Of a stretch of DNA of 64,000 nt, positions 1 through 9,392 are shown one piece after another. The stretch comes from Gammaproteobacteria bacterium HGW-Gammaproteobacteria-15 (lineage in GTDB: Bacteria; Pseudomonadota; Gammaproteobacteria; Enterobacterales; Alteromonadaceae), in the NCBI GenBank assembly GCA_002840125.1, contig PGZF01000005.1, positions 248,001-312,000 on the forward strand, given 5' to 3'. Position numbers and translations under genes: made by a program. The first letter of the stretch is position 1; the number at the start of each line of letters is the position of its first letter. Below the pieces are notes generated by a model. The model had not been told where the DNA came from. It searched no databases and saw nothing but the letters and a program-made list of their open reading frames with translations.

Positions 1-1680
1 AATGGCACTATCACGCTGCAAAATGCCAAAGACAGCCGCATCGACATTAAAGATGTATCTGATATTTCCATTATAGGCCTGGGTACCCAGGGCGAAATGG
101 CCGGCATCGGTTTTAATATTGTGCGGGCAGAAAATATTATTATCCGTAACCTGCGTATTCACCATGTGCGTGCCAACCTGGGCGCACCGGGCGATGGGAT
201 CAGCATGGAAGGGCCGGTACGCAATATCTGGATTGACCACAACGAAATCTACAATAGCCTGACAGTAGACGACCCGGCTCTAACTGAAGATCAGGTAAAA
301 GACTACTATGACGGCCTGGTAGACGCCAAGGGCGACGCCCAGTTTATTACCATCTCGTTTAATAAATTCCATAACAGCTGGAAAACCTCGCTGGTAGGCT
401 CATCTGACAGCGACAACTTTAACCGTACGCTAACCTACCACCACAACCACTGGTATAACGTTAATTCGCGCTTACCGCTGTTCCGCTTTGGTAAAGGCCA
501 TATCTACAACAACTTCTATGATGGTGCATTGGAAAGCGGTATTAATTCACGCATGGGTGCCGTTATCCGCATCGAGCATAACCACTTTGCCGATATGAAA
601 AACCCGGTGATGTCGTTATATAGCCAGGAAATTGGCTACTGGCAGCTGATTGATAATATCTTTGAAAATATTACCTGGCAGGAAAGCCCGAACGACGGCG
701 TTGTCGCCGGTGAAAATGCTGAATCTACCGGTGAGCTTGACGTGCCATACGACTACAGCGCTAACCTGATCCCGGTACATAACGTAAAAGCGACGGTGCT
801 GTCTTACGCCGGTGTGGGTGTTATCAACACGCCGCCAAGCCCGGGTTTATGCGCCCCACCTCCACCACCAGAGCCCGTTGATCCGGGGCCAGAACCGGTA
901 CCAATTGACCCGGTAGAACCCCCGCTGAGTGTCGATTGGGGTACCTATGACGGCAGCCTGCAGCCCTTTGCTGCCAATTCTATTACCTTACCCGATGGCA
1001 GCCAAAGCAGCTTCGCACCGCAACAAAGTGGTGGTGTAGCCGAGCCTAATCTGTTTACCGCCAACGGTGATGGCACCATAACGTTCGACAGCCTGGCCAA
1101 TGCCGCCGACCGCAGCCGCGCCAAACTGGACAATGTGGTACCGGCAGATGGTGTTTATCCGAAGTTTTTCACCTTACTCATGGGCATTAAAGGTAATGCC
1201 GGAGGTAACCGCATTCTGGAAACCGAAGTTGCGCTGGGCGACACTGCCGCAGCTGGCGCCAGCAGCCGGTTAAAAGTGGTGTTTCGTAATGACGGCAATA
1301 ACTCAGGGGTACAACTGGAAAACGCTGATAACGGTTCATCCGTTACCGCCGGCAAAGGCAACGAGCCCGATCCGCTGGATATGAGCCAGTTCCGTGTTTA
1401 TCACTTCACCATTGCTTTAACTTCGCCCACTACCGGTAATGTTGCCTTGTATGTGGCAGGTAACAACACCCCCTTGGTGCAGCTTGACGGCGTAACCATG
1501 CGCCCTGCCAGTAACAATACCGACAACTACCTGCAACTGGGTGATGCCGGAGGCAGCGGCTATCTGGGTGATATCGACTGGGTACTGTGGACCGACGCCG
1601 GCGCTTATACGCCTGATATGCTAAAAGGCTTACTGCCTGCGGGCATAGGTGACATCAGCGGTTACGAAGTTCAGCCTTAA
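1..1680 (+). CDS. Pectate lyase, PL1 family, with C-terminal LamG-like domain (5' partial)
   Basis: The frame is open from base 1, so the N-terminus and signal peptide lie outside the window; the ATG at 97 is internal. Established family knowledge: PL1 enzymes cleave polygalacturonate by beta-elimination with Ca2+ in a right-handed beta-helix. Seen here: the helix repeats, a vWIDH-type motif (IWIDHNEI) and SRLPLFR, matching the RxPxxR catalytic region. Around codon 280 a proline-rich linker (APPPPPEPVDPG) leads into about 250 residues rich in Gly, Asn and Thr that look like a concanavalin/LamG-type carbohydrate-binding domain. The product is probably secreted and acts on plant or algal pectin. 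The catalytic call is firm; the role of the C-terminal domain is inferred. Confidence 0.85.
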   Translation, partial: NGTITLQNAKDSRIDIKDVSDISIIGLGTQGEMAGIGFNIVRAENIIIRNLRIHHVRANLGAPGDGISMEGPVRNIWIDHNEIYNSLTVDDPALTEDQVKDYYDGLVDAKGDAQFITISFNKFHNSWKTSLVGSSDSDNFNRTLTYHHNHWYNVNSRLPLFRFGKGHIYNNFYDGALESGINSRMGAVIRIEHNHFADMKNPVMSLYSQEIGYWQLIDNIFENITWQESPNDGVVAGENAESTGELDVPYDYSANLIPVHNVKATVLSYAGVGVINTPPSPGLCAPPPPPEPVDPGPEPVPIDPVEPPLSVDWGTYDGSLQPFAANSITLPDGSQSSFAPQQSGGVAEPNLFTANGDGTITFDSLANAADRSRAKLDNVVPADGVYPKFFTLLMGIKGNAGGNRILETEVALGDTAAAGASSRLKVVFRNDGNNSGVQLENADNGSSVTAGKGNEPDPLDMSQFRVYHFTIALTSPTTGNVALYVAGNNTPLVQLDGVTMRPASNNTDNYLQLGDAGGSGYLGDIDWVLWTDAGAYTPDMLKGLLPAGIGDISGYEVQP

Positions 1681-1691
1681 AATCTGCACAG

Positions 1692-1728
1692 AAAAACACA
1701 GCCTGAAGTTTGCTCAGGCTGTGTTTTT
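1692..1728. terminator. Bidirectional Rho-independent terminator
   Basis: A perfect 15-bp inverted repeat (AAAAACACAGCCTGA and its complement) has a 7-base loop and ends in a T run on both strands. It sits between the convergent pectate lyase and PEP-CTERM genes and should end transcription from both. Confidence 0.85.
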
Positions 1729-1747
1729 ATTTTACATCAGTTGCAGG

Positions 1748-2866
1748 CTAACGGCGCGACGCTAAGCGCCAGCGCAGTGCTAATAAACCGGTACTAAACA
1801 TAAACAACATACCCGGCTCAGGAATACCCGGAGGGGGCTCTCTGTTAATGCGGGCAGTACCAATAAACAATTGCTCATAACCATTGTTTATATTTTTGCC
1901 ATAACCTGAAAGTGCCCCGCTACACATCTCATCAGTACTGATCCCGAATAAAGGATCACATCCCATACGAAAATCAATATGCATGGTGTAGCTTTGTAAC
2001 AACTGATCGTCCAGAGCAAACAGACTTTCCAGCAGCGCATTCAGTTCTGGCGCAATTACCGCATAAGCTGCTGTATCAGCTCCCAGATTATGGTTAACCG
2101 GGCCATCTTCTGCCAGAGGTGAATTACAGCTTACCGGTGTTGGCATGCCGGGGATCAGGCTGTAATTAATGCAGATTGGCCCACCAGCTAATACATAATC
2201 TGTGGCCGAATTGTCACCTACCATAGGCCCGCTGCCGGTTGAACTGTAATCAGCAACGTTACCCAGAAAAGTGCCTCCGCCACCTTCAGATACCAGACTA
2301 TAGGCACCACCGTTATTGGTGAAATCAAAAATACCGACCCGGTTGCCGCTGTCGTCAGTAACTTCCATCTGAGCCCATACCGCCAGGCTTTGCAGATTTG
2401 CACCATTCAGATTGTTATTGTTAAAAAAGAATGCCATAGCATCGCCGGCCAGATAGTTTTTCAATGCCAGTAAAGAACTGTCCCAGGTATTGGCTTTATC
2501 TCCGGAAAAGTCTGATACCTGATTGGGATCAGCGACGGTGCCGGTACTAAAAAAGTTAGATCCGCTAACGCCACTGGGTGTACTGTAGGCATTGTCCATA
2601 CCGGCAAAATTAGTGTTTACCGGGTTACCGCTGGCACCTGTAGCAACGACTACCAGATCTTGGATCTGGCCAGGGCCGGATTGGATGTAAAACGGGCAGC
2701 TGTTGTTAAAATTAGCACAGCCTGTCTGCAATGCCGCTATCGGCATAGAATACGAGTTAAAATCACCATAGGTCACATAGCCTATACCGGTTAAATCAAT
2801 CATCGCAGCAGAAACAGGCAAACTTCCTGTTAACAATAATACAGATAATATTATCTTGCGTTTCAT
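1748..2866 (-). CDS. PEP-CTERM sorting domain protein
   Basis: A 372-residue exported protein. An N-terminal signal peptide (MKRKIILSVLLL, cleavage near PVSA) is followed by a Gly/Asn/Ser-rich body with two CNSP-type cysteine pairs. The C-terminus has the full PEP-CTERM signature: IPEPG, a hydrophobic helix (MLFMFSTGLLAL) and a basic tail (RWRLASRR). Family knowledge: such proteins are recognised by an exosortase, cleaved at the PEP motif and delivered to the surface or matrix, often together with exopolysaccharide. No exosortase gene lies in this window. The body matches no family I recognise. The start is supported by the signal peptide and the upstream AGGACATTAATT. Confidence 0.85.
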   Translation of the reverse strand: MKRKIILSVLLLTGSLPVSAAMIDLTGIGYVTYGDFNSYSMPIAALQTGCANFNNSCPFYIQSGPGQIQDLVVVATGASGNPVNTNFAGMDNAYSTPSGVSGSNFFSTGTVADPNQVSDFSGDKANTWDSSLLALKNYLAGDAMAFFFNNNNLNGANLQSLAVWAQMEVTDDSGNRVGIFDFTNNGGAYSLVSEGGGGTFLGNVADYSSTGSGPMVGDNSATDYVLAGGPICINYSLIPGMPTPVSCNSPLAEDGPVNHNLGADTAAYAVIAPELNALLESLFALDDQLLQSYTMHIDFRMGCDPLFGISTDEMCSGALSGYGKNINNGYEQLFIGTARINREPPPGIPEPGMLFMFSTGLLALRWRLASRR

Positions 2867-3289
2867 AATTAATGTCCTTATACGTTGTATTACTACACCT
2901 ATCGCAGTTCTATTGCTTAGCTCCTACATCAACAATGCAGGCCAAGAATAAAACTGCATAATCCACGCCACTATATTTATCCTTTCTAAAGTAGTAAGTT
3001 ATGAAAAGCACTTTTCCCAGCACAGGAAACAATGTAAACAAAGCGGACAATTCCATTTAAAAACAACTATTTAAAGTATCACCCAATTACACCAAACAGA
3101 TTAACAATATATAAATACTAATAATATATTAAATATAAAACGCAACACTAAAAAACAATAGGCTGTTTAGTCTGCCGGGAAACAAGCTGTACTTTTTGCT
3201 GCTTTTGCTAAATATTTATTGCCAAATGCAGGCTGCACTCTAGTATAATTGCTACTTTTTTACAGCTAAATAACAAAGGAAGCGGTTTT
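2867..3289. other. AT-rich divergent intergenic region
   Basis: This 423-base gap separates the divergent PEP-CTERM and yjgN-like genes. It is strongly AT-rich, with stretches such as AATATATAAATACTAATA near 3106-3123. I see no gene. Apart from the promoter-like hexamers listed at 3219-3249, no convincing operator or structured RNA is visible. Confidence 0.5.
3219..3249 (+). promoter_or_regulatory. Candidate sigma-70 promoter of the yjgN-like operon
   Basis: TTGCCA (3219-3224) and a perfect TATAAT (3244-3249) are separated by 19 bases, slightly long. The start codon is 41 bases downstream, with AAGGAAGCGG as ribosome binding site. Predicted from sequence only. Confidence 0.5.
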
Positions 3290-4369
3290 ATGGAGAATTC
3301 TGTTAGCACTACAGCACAGGGAAATTCGCCTGCGCGTGTTGGTAAAGTAGCCTTTAGCGGCGACGCCGGTGAGTTTTTTGGTATCTGGATTGTCAATCTG
3401 TTACTGAGTATTGTTACCTTAGGGATATACAGTGCCTGGGCTAAAGTGCGCACTAACCAGTATTTTTATGGCCATACCCGCATTGACAGCCAGCCATTCC
3501 GTTATCTGGCTACACCGATACAAATTTTAAAAGGCCGTATTATCGCCGTTATTATCTTTGCACTGTTTTTTACTGCTTCTTCTTTATCGCCGGTTCTGGC
3601 CGTTGTACTGGCGCTTTTGTTTCTGCCAGCTTCCCCTTGGTTAATTGTACAAAGCCTTAAATTCAATATGCGTATGACCAGCTATCGCAACGTGCGGTTT
3701 GCCTTTCACGGTGATTATGCCGGCGCATTTAAATACTTTGTCTTACTGCCGGTGCTGGCAGTGTTCACTGCGTACCTGGCCATGCCATGGGTGCTGAAAA
3801 AAATTGACCGTTATATTTGTAGCAATACCAGTTTTGCTGGCCAGAAAATACACATAAATACTGACACCAGCTCATACTATATCGCTGTTTTAGTGGCAAT
3901 GGCTGCCGTTATGGGCGTTATTACGGTGATGATAATTGTCGGTGCAGTATTAGTTGGTGTTATGGCCGCTACCGGCGCCGCAAGCGCTGGCGTTGCTACA
4001 GTGCTTATTACCGCCGCGGTATTTGTTATGTACTTTTTTGCTTTTGCTTTAAGCGGCGCGATTTATCACAGTATGATCCGCAACCATATATTTGAACGCA
4101 CCGAACTGCCTGGCATTGCCAAATTTAAGTCTGAAATGCAGGTAATGCCCTATTTATGGTTAACGGTAACAAACCTGCTGGCGATTATTTTCAGTTTAGG
4201 CCTGGCATATCCGTGGGCAAAAGTCCGCAAAGCGGCTTATCTGGCCTCAGTAACGACGGTAGCGGTATATCCGCAGGCCGACTCGCTGGTTGATCAGGTA
4301 CAGCAAAGCAGCAATGCTTTTGGTGAAGAAGCCGCAGGTTTGTTTGACATAGATGTGTCTTTAGCCTGA
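3290..4369 (+). CDS. YjgN/DUF898 family inner membrane protein
   Basis: A 359-residue polytopic membrane protein with about six hydrophobic segments. The family hallmark appears twice: LGIYSAWAKVR near residue 45 and LGLAYPWAKVR near residue 305, each at the end of a transmembrane segment. YjgN/DUF898 proteins have no established biochemical role. The stop codon overlaps the start of the next gene (TGATG), so it is translationally coupled to the M48 protease, a recurring partner of this family. That suggests membrane protein quality control or processing, but this is inference. Confidence 0.85.
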   Translation: MENSVSTTAQGNSPARVGKVAFSGDAGEFFGIWIVNLLLSIVTLGIYSAWAKVRTNQYFYGHTRIDSQPFRYLATPIQILKGRIIAVIIFALFFTASSLSPVLAVVLALLFLPASPWLIVQSLKFNMRMTSYRNVRFAFHGDYAGAFKYFVLLPVLAVFTAYLAMPWVLKKIDRYICSNTSFAGQKIHINTDTSSYYIAVLVAMAAVMGVITVMIIVGAVLVGVMAATGAASAGVATVLITAAVFVMYFFAFALSGAIYHSMIRNHIFERTELPGIAKFKSEMQVMPYLWLTVTNLLAIIFSLGLAYPWAKVRKAAYLASVTTVAVYPQADSLVDQVQQSSNAFGEEAAGLFDIDVSLA

Positions 4370-5415
4370 TGTCAGTCTTATCTGCCGTTAACGGCCAGTT
4401 TCAGCATGCGGGCAGCAGCACATTATACCGTGCTGTTGCCATTTTCACAGATAACGGCCAGCTAACTATTCGCAGTAGTGATAATGATACGGTACTTACC
4501 GAAGCTGCAACGGCCGACTACCGTTTTGGCAGTGTGATACCGGGGCTGGCAGTTGAGCTGCAACTGCGTGATGGCGCTATATTTGTACCAGACGACCCGC
4601 GTTTTCGCTGGCCGCAGTTGTCTGGCACCGCTAAAACTGCAGCCAGGCTGGAAAGCCACAAGCTCTCTATTCTGGCTGCAGTAATCCTGTCACCCTTGCT
4701 GCTGTGGTGGATTATCGTTGACTTAATGCCCATGCTGGCCAGCGCTGCCGTGCCTCTGGTGCCCGACAGCGTTAAACAACAAATGGGCCAGCAAACATTT
4801 TATACCTTGCAACAAACCGCACTGCAGCCAACAGAGTTAACGCCGGCACAACAAGCTACGGTGAATTACCACTGGCAAATGGCACTGCAAAAGCTGCCGC
4901 TGGAATACAAAGACTACAAGTTACATTTGTATAAGTCAGATTTTTTTGGCGCCAATGCGTTTGCTCTGCCGGATGGCACAGTAGTAATAACAGACGAACT
5001 GGTTACCTTATTAAAAGACAAACCCGATGCCATTCTGGCGGTACTGCTACACGAAATTGGCCACGTCGAAGGCCAGCACAGTGTGCGGTTAATTGCTCAG
5101 TCGCTGGGTGCTGCACTGGTATTTGGTATTTTGTTTGGCGACCCTGAAGGTATCGCCGACTTATTACTTGGCTCAGGCTCAGTAATGCTGCAAAGTGCTT
5201 TTTCGCGCGATATGGAACGCGAAGCCGATCAGTTTGCTGTGGAGCAACTAAAAGTGCTGGGTAAATCGCCCTCGGCTTTTGCCGATGCGATGTCGGCACT
5301 CCTAAACGAGCGCAGCACTGACGATCACGGTACCAGCACCTTGTTAAAATACCTCAGCACTCACCCCGACACCCGCGAACGTATTGAACAGGCCCGGCAA
5401 CACGACACGCCCTGA
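4369..5415 (+). CDS. M48 family zinc metalloprotease, membrane anchored
   Basis: A 348-residue protein. An N-terminal region of about 95 residues precedes one hydrophobic segment (ILAAVILSPLLLWWIIVDL, about 103-121). The protease domain carries HEIGH (His228, Glu229, His232) and the downstream Glu of EREAD (Glu285) as third zinc ligand. This is the layout of M48 peptidases such as HtpX, Oma1 and BepA, which degrade or mature membrane or periplasmic proteins. It overlaps yjgN by one base, so the two form an operon ending at the hairpin near 5437. The substrate is unknown. Confidence 0.88.
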   Translation: MSVLSAVNGQFQHAGSSTLYRAVAIFTDNGQLTIRSSDNDTVLTEAATADYRFGSVIPGLAVELQLRDGAIFVPDDPRFRWPQLSGTAKTAARLESHKLSILAAVILSPLLLWWIIVDLMPMLASAAVPLVPDSVKQQMGQQTFYTLQQTALQPTELTPAQQATVNYHWQMALQKLPLEYKDYKLHLYKSDFFGANAFALPDGTVVITDELVTLLKDKPDAILAVLLHEIGHVEGQHSVRLIAQSLGAALVFGILFGDPEGIADLLLGSGSVMLQSAFSRDMEREADQFAVEQLKVLGKSPSAFADAMSALLNERSTDDHGTSTLLKYLSTHPDTRERIEQARQHDTP

Positions 5416-5436
5416 CCAAGATACTCCCAGAATAGT

Positions 5437-5466
5437 AGCGCCAGATTCCGCTGGCGCTGTTTTATT
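5437..5466 (+). terminator. Rho-independent terminator of the yjgN-M48 operon
   Basis: Stem AGCGCCAG / CTGGCGCT (8 bp) with loop ATTCCG, followed by GTTTTATT. It lies 21 bases after the protease stop codon and 40 before the next start. Confidence 0.8.
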
Positions 5467-5505
5467 GCTATAGTTGCCGGCAAAACCAAACAGGGACAAT
5501 ACCTT

Positions 5506-7170
5506 ATGTTTCGCTTTGCCAGTTTAGCTTGTGCTTTATTCGCTACCGGCCTTTTTACCAGCAACCTCAGCGCCGCGCCGGTGGTACTGTCAGATATTAA
5601 AGGTTATGGCTTCGACTCTGCACGCCAGTTGCAGCAGTTCAGCGTACTGGTGTTTGACGATGCAACAGGCAAAGTACTGGCGCGTGGTGATGCAGCATTG
5701 CTAAAGCAGTATCCACAGGCTAAACAACTGGCTGGCAACGGTAAAACGGTATTACCGGGTTTAATTGACGGCCACGGCCATGTCTTGGGCTTAGGGCAAT
5801 ATTTAGCCGTGGCAGAACTGCGTGGCAGCGAAACAGAGCAAGACGCCGTCACGCGGGTAGCAAAGTTTGCTGCAGCCAATCAGGATGCGCCCTGGATTAT
5901 AGGCCGTGGCTGGAACCAGGTATTGTGGCCTACTAAGCAGTTTCCTACTACAGCGTTACTGGATGAAGCCGTTAACAACAAACCGGTGTATTTAACCCGG
6001 GTTGACGCCCATGCCGGTTGGGCCAACAGCAAAGCGCTGGCGCTGGCAGGTATTAACAAAGACACCATAGACCCACCCGGCGGTGAAATTATCCGTGACA
6101 GCAAAGGCAACCCCACCGGTGTATTAATAGACAACGCCATGGCGCTGGTAGAACAACATATACCCGAGCCGGATGACAACGACACCCTGCGGGCGTTAAA
6201 CGTAGCGTTTGCGCATTTGCTGGCGCTGGGCATAACCAGCGTGCATGACGCCGGTGTGGATACCGCCACCGTAAAGCTGTACCAGAAACTAGCAGCAGAG
6301 CAAAAACTGCCGCTGCGTATCTACCCGATGCTCTCTGCACGTGACCCGCAACTGCCGCAGTGGCTGGAGGCTGGCATTATTGATGATAACACCGACTTTC
6401 TTGATATCCGCTCAGTAAAAATTTATGGCGACGGTGCCCTTGGCAGCCGTGGTGCCGCACTTATCGAGCCATACAGTGATCAGCCATCGCAAAAAGGCTT
6501 ATTGGTAACCCAGCCGGATCAGCTCACGCAAATTATGCAAATGACGATAGATGCTGGTTTTCAAACCAACGTGCACGCGATAGGCGATTTAGCTAACCGG
6601 CTGGTGCTGGACCGCTTCGAGCAATTAGTGCCCAAGGATAAACGTGAGGCAAGCCGCCACCGGGTAGAACATGCACAAATTGTGTCACCCAAAGATATTC
6701 CGCGCTTTGCCAAACTGCATGTGTTACCGGCGATGCAGGCGGTGCATGCAACCTCAGATAAAAATATGGCCGGTGATCGCTTAGGCGTAGCACGTTTACG
6801 CGGCGCCTATGCCTGGCGCAGCTTTATTGATCAGGGCAGCATTATTGTTGGCGGCTCCGATTTTCCGGTTGAACTGGCCGAGCCGTTTCATGGCATTCAT
6901 GCCTCGGTTACCCGGCAAAGCCAGGATAACCAACCGGTTGGTGGTTGGTTGCCAGAGCAAAAACTCAGCTTAACTGAAGCCTTGCGTTCATTCACCGTTG
7001 ACGCCGCCTACGGCGCCTTTCAGGAAAACAGCATGGGCACGCTGGCGCCAGGCAGCTGGGCCGACTTTATTCTGGTAGATCGCGATATCTATAATATTCC
7101 GGCCGAGCAGTTATGGCGGGTAGAGGTAGAGCAAACCTACGTTAACGGTAAACAGGTATTTGCTAAATGA
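5506..7170 (+). CDS. Amidohydrolase, YtcJ-like, exported
   Basis: A 554-residue protein with an N-terminal signal peptide (FASLACALFATGLF, cleavage near LSAAP). It shows the amidohydrolase metal site motif HGH (DGHGHVLG, about residue 88), the YtcJ-like WIIGRGWNQ and DGALGSRGA motifs, VHAIGD, and the late GGSDFPVE. Family members are metal-dependent hydrolases of cyclic amides or related C-N bonds; the substrate here cannot be told. The gene overlaps the next by four bases (ATGA), so it is co-transcribed with a TrmH-type methyltransferase, an unrelated activity that does not help assign a pathway. Confidence 0.85.
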   Translation: MFRFASLACALFATGLFTSNLSAAPVVLSDIKGYGFDSARQLQQFSVLVFDDATGKVLARGDAALLKQYPQAKQLAGNGKTVLPGLIDGHGHVLGLGQYLAVAELRGSETEQDAVTRVAKFAAANQDAPWIIGRGWNQVLWPTKQFPTTALLDEAVNNKPVYLTRVDAHAGWANSKALALAGINKDTIDPPGGEIIRDSKGNPTGVLIDNAMALVEQHIPEPDDNDTLRALNVAFAHLLALGITSVHDAGVDTATVKLYQKLAAEQKLPLRIYPMLSARDPQLPQWLEAGIIDDNTDFLDIRSVKIYGDGALGSRGAALIEPYSDQPSQKGLLVTQPDQLTQIMQMTIDAGFQTNVHAIGDLANRLVLDRFEQLVPKDKREASRHRVEHAQIVSPKDIPRFAKLHVLPAMQAVHATSDKNMAGDRLGVARLRGAYAWRSFIDQGSIIVGGSDFPVELAEPFHGIHASVTRQSQDNQPVGGWLPEQKLSLTEALRSFTVDAAYGAFQENSMGTLAPGSWADFILVDRDIYNIPAEQLWRVEVEQTYVNGKQVFAK

Positions 7171-7916
7171 TCAGCCAGAAATGGAGCAAGTTAATCCGCT
7201 CCTTACAGCAGAAAAAATACCGTAAAGCCGAGCAGCTGTTTTTTGTTGAAGGCGAAAAAGCTGTGCTGGAACTGCTGGCCTCTACCTGGCAGGTTGAAGC
7301 CGTTTTTGCCACCAACAACTTTTTACAGCGCTACCCGCAGCAAGTAACCGCTGCTGCGCTGGTGCAACAATGCAGCGCCGATGAACTGGTAAAAGTGGGC
7401 ACCTTTAGCAGCAACGACGCCGCACTGGCGGTGGTAAAAATGCCGGCACAAACCGATTTTGTGCCGCATAGTCACGGCTTTGTACTGGTGCTGGATCAGA
7501 TCAATGACCCGGGTAACCTGGGTACCATTATCCGCATTGCCGACTGGTACGGTATTAAGCATATTGTCTGCTCACCCGATACTGCAGACTGCTATAACCC
7601 TAAGGTGATTGCCGCCGCTAAAGGCTCGTTTTTACGAGTGCAGTTGCATTATCAACCCTTGCAACCGCTGCTGGAACAAAGCACAGTGCCGGTGTACGGC
7701 GCTTATCTGGGTGGCGAGTCAGTACACAGCCTTAAGCTAAACGGACAAGGCGGTTTTATCGTACTGGGTAACGAAGCCAACGGTATCAGCGCAGAGTTAG
7801 AGGGCGTGATCAACCGCAAAATTACCATCCCGGCTTTTGGTGAAGCAGAGTCATTGAATGTCGGCATCGCCGCAGCAGTAATTTGCGATAACCTTCAGCG
7901 CTTGAGCAAAGCCTGA
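7167..7916 (+). CDS. TrmH/SpoU family RNA 2'-O-methyltransferase
   Basis: A 249-residue protein with an N-terminal RNA-binding substrate domain (SLQQKKYRKAEQLFFVEGEK, typical of SpoU_sub_bind) and a C-terminal SPOUT knot domain. The three SPOUT motifs are visible: LDQINDPGNLGTIIR, IVLGNEANGIS and ITIPAFGEAESLNVGIA. It transfers methyl from SAM to a ribose 2'-OH in rRNA or tRNA; the exact site cannot be read from sequence. Translation is probably coupled to the amidohydrolase through the ATGA overlap. The start at MISQKWSKLIRSL fits the family. Confidence 0.88.
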   Translation: MISQKWSKLIRSLQQKKYRKAEQLFFVEGEKAVLELLASTWQVEAVFATNNFLQRYPQQVTAAALVQQCSADELVKVGTFSSNDAALAVVKMPAQTDFVPHSHGFVLVLDQINDPGNLGTIIRIADWYGIKHIVCSPDTADCYNPKVIAAAKGSFLRVQLHYQPLQPLLEQSTVPVYGAYLGGESVHSLKLNGQGGFIVLGNEANGISAELEGVINRKITIPAFGEAESLNVGIAAAVICDNLQRLSKA

Positions 7917-7938
7917 TACTGAATTTATAGGTACATTT

Positions 7939-8823
7939 ATGCCTTTTCCTACTATTGAACACTCTGTTGGTAACACCCGGCTGGTAAAGTTGCAGCGTAT
8001 GGCAGCACATACCAGCAGCACGGTATTGCTTAAGCTGGAAGGGGATAACCCGGCCGGTTCGGTAAAAGACCGCCCGGCGCTGAATATGCTGGTGCAGGCG
8101 GAATTGCGCGGTACTATTAAGCCAGGCGATCGCATTATTGAAGCCACCAGCGGTAATACCGGCATTGCCCTGGCAATGGCAGCGGCGATTAAAGGCTATG
8201 CCATGACGCTGATTATGCCGGATAACGCCACTGAAGAACGCAAAAGCAGCATGCGCGCTTATGGCGCTGAGTTGATACTGGTAACTAAAGAGCAAGGCAT
8301 GGAAGGTGCCCGCGACCTGGCGCTGCAAATGCAGGCCGAAGGTAAAGGTATAGTGCTGGACCAGTTTAATAACCCGGATAACCCGGCAGCACATTATGCC
8401 AGCACCGGGCCGGAGATTTGGCAGCAAAGCCAGCAGCAAGTTACGCATTTTGTTAGCAGCATGGGCACTACCGGCACCATTATGGGCGTGTCACGTTACT
8501 TAAAACAGCAAAACCCGGCTATCCAAATTATTGGCCTGCAACCGGCCGAGGGCGCTAATATTCCCGGTATTCGCCGCTGGCCCGAGGCTTATTTACCGGG
8601 CTTTTTTGATAAAAGCCGCGTGGATCAGGTTATTGATATCGGCCAGCAGGATGCATTAACAGCCATGCGCCGCTTAGCCCGCGAAGAAGGTATCTTTGCC
8701 GGTGTCAGCTCTGGCGGTGCGGTACATGCGGCAATACAACTGGCCGAACAGCTCGATAACGCGGTAATCGTGGCTATTATTTGCGACCGTGGCGATCGCT
8801 ACTTGTCATCCGGCATTTACTGA
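7939..8823 (+). CDS. cysM: Cysteine synthase B
   Basis: A 294-residue PLP enzyme of the O-acetylserine sulfhydrylase family, which makes cysteine from O-acetylserine and sulfide or thiosulfate. Seen: the PLP lysine in AGSVKDRPA (about residue 43), the substrate loop EATSGNTGIALA, the phosphate-binding GTTGTIMG, and the ending GVSSGG...DRGDRYLSSGIY, which is characteristic of CysM rather than CysK. Length is near the usual 300. It lies 22 bases after the methyltransferase and ahead of a DUF4442 gene, so it may belong to the same transcript. Confidence 0.9.
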   Translation: MPFPTIEHSVGNTRLVKLQRMAAHTSSTVLLKLEGDNPAGSVKDRPALNMLVQAELRGTIKPGDRIIEATSGNTGIALAMAAAIKGYAMTLIMPDNATEERKSSMRAYGAELILVTKEQGMEGARDLALQMQAEGKGIVLDQFNNPDNPAAHYASTGPEIWQQSQQQVTHFVSSMGTTGTIMGVSRYLKQQNPAIQIIGLQPAEGANIPGIRRWPEAYLPGFFDKSRVDQVIDIGQQDALTAMRRLAREEGIFAGVSSGGAVHAAIQLAEQLDNAVIVAIICDRGDRYLSSGIY

Positions 8824-9332
8824 CCACCTTGCAATTTAGTGATGTGCTTGGCATAGTGCGCAAAAGCCACGTTACCAAGTGCTATCAGCTACCTGAGTTT
8901 CTACATGCGTTTGCTTTAAGTACAGCATTTGGCCGGGTGATTAAATTTGCCGGCACTGCCGGCGTAGAAGTGTTAGAACTAAAAGGCGCCCGCTCGGTGC
9001 TGCGGCTGAAAAACCGCAAAAAAGCGCAAAACCATATCGGTTCGGTACACGCTGCCGCTACCGGTTTGCTGGCTGAATCAGCCACCGGCTTTTTGGTTGG
9101 CATCCACCTGCCAGACAGCAAGCTGCCACTGTTAAAGCAGATGCAGATTGACTATATCAAACGCTCCAGCGGTGATTTAACTGCCATCGCTACGCTGACC
9201 GATGAGCAGATCGCCGCCATGCACAACGACGATAAAGGCGAAGTAACCGTTGCAGTCACCATTACCGACAGCGCCGGTATCGAGCCGGTTAACGCCAACA
9301 TGACCTGGGCCTGGATACCGAAAAAGCGCTAA
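8781..9332 (+). CDS. DUF4442 hotdog-fold protein (thioesterase-like)
   Basis: Up to 183 residues. The core (KFAGTAGVEVLELKGARSVL...KAQNHIGSVHAAATGLLAESATG) matches the DUF4442/hotdog fold related to PaaI-type thioesterases; NHIGSVHAA is the characteristic helix. The open frame can start at TTG 8781, inside cysM, but the better start is probably TTG 8829 or another nearby non-ATG codon, since no ribosome binding site is visible at 8781. Acyl-CoA hydrolysis is a family-based guess, and no substrate is indicated. The tight spacing suggests co-expression with cysM. Confidence 0.75.
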   Translation: MRPWRSLLVIRHLLTTLQFSDVLGIVRKSHVTKCYQLPEFLHAFALSTAFGRVIKFAGTAGVEVLELKGARSVLRLKNRKKAQNHIGSVHAAATGLLAESATGFLVGIHLPDSKLPLLKQMQIDYIKRSSGDLTAIATLTDEQIAAMHNDDKGEVTVAVTITDSAGIEPVNANMTWAWIPKKR

Positions 9333-9392
9333 ATTATAGCAGAATAATCTCTAAACCGGTTTCTGCCTGCTTTATAATGCCGCCACCTTAAC

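Noticed and set aside
97..99. Start of the pectate lyase at ATG 97
   Set aside because: The frame is open upstream to base 1 with pectate-lyase-like sequence (DISIIGLGTQGE), so the start is outside the window.
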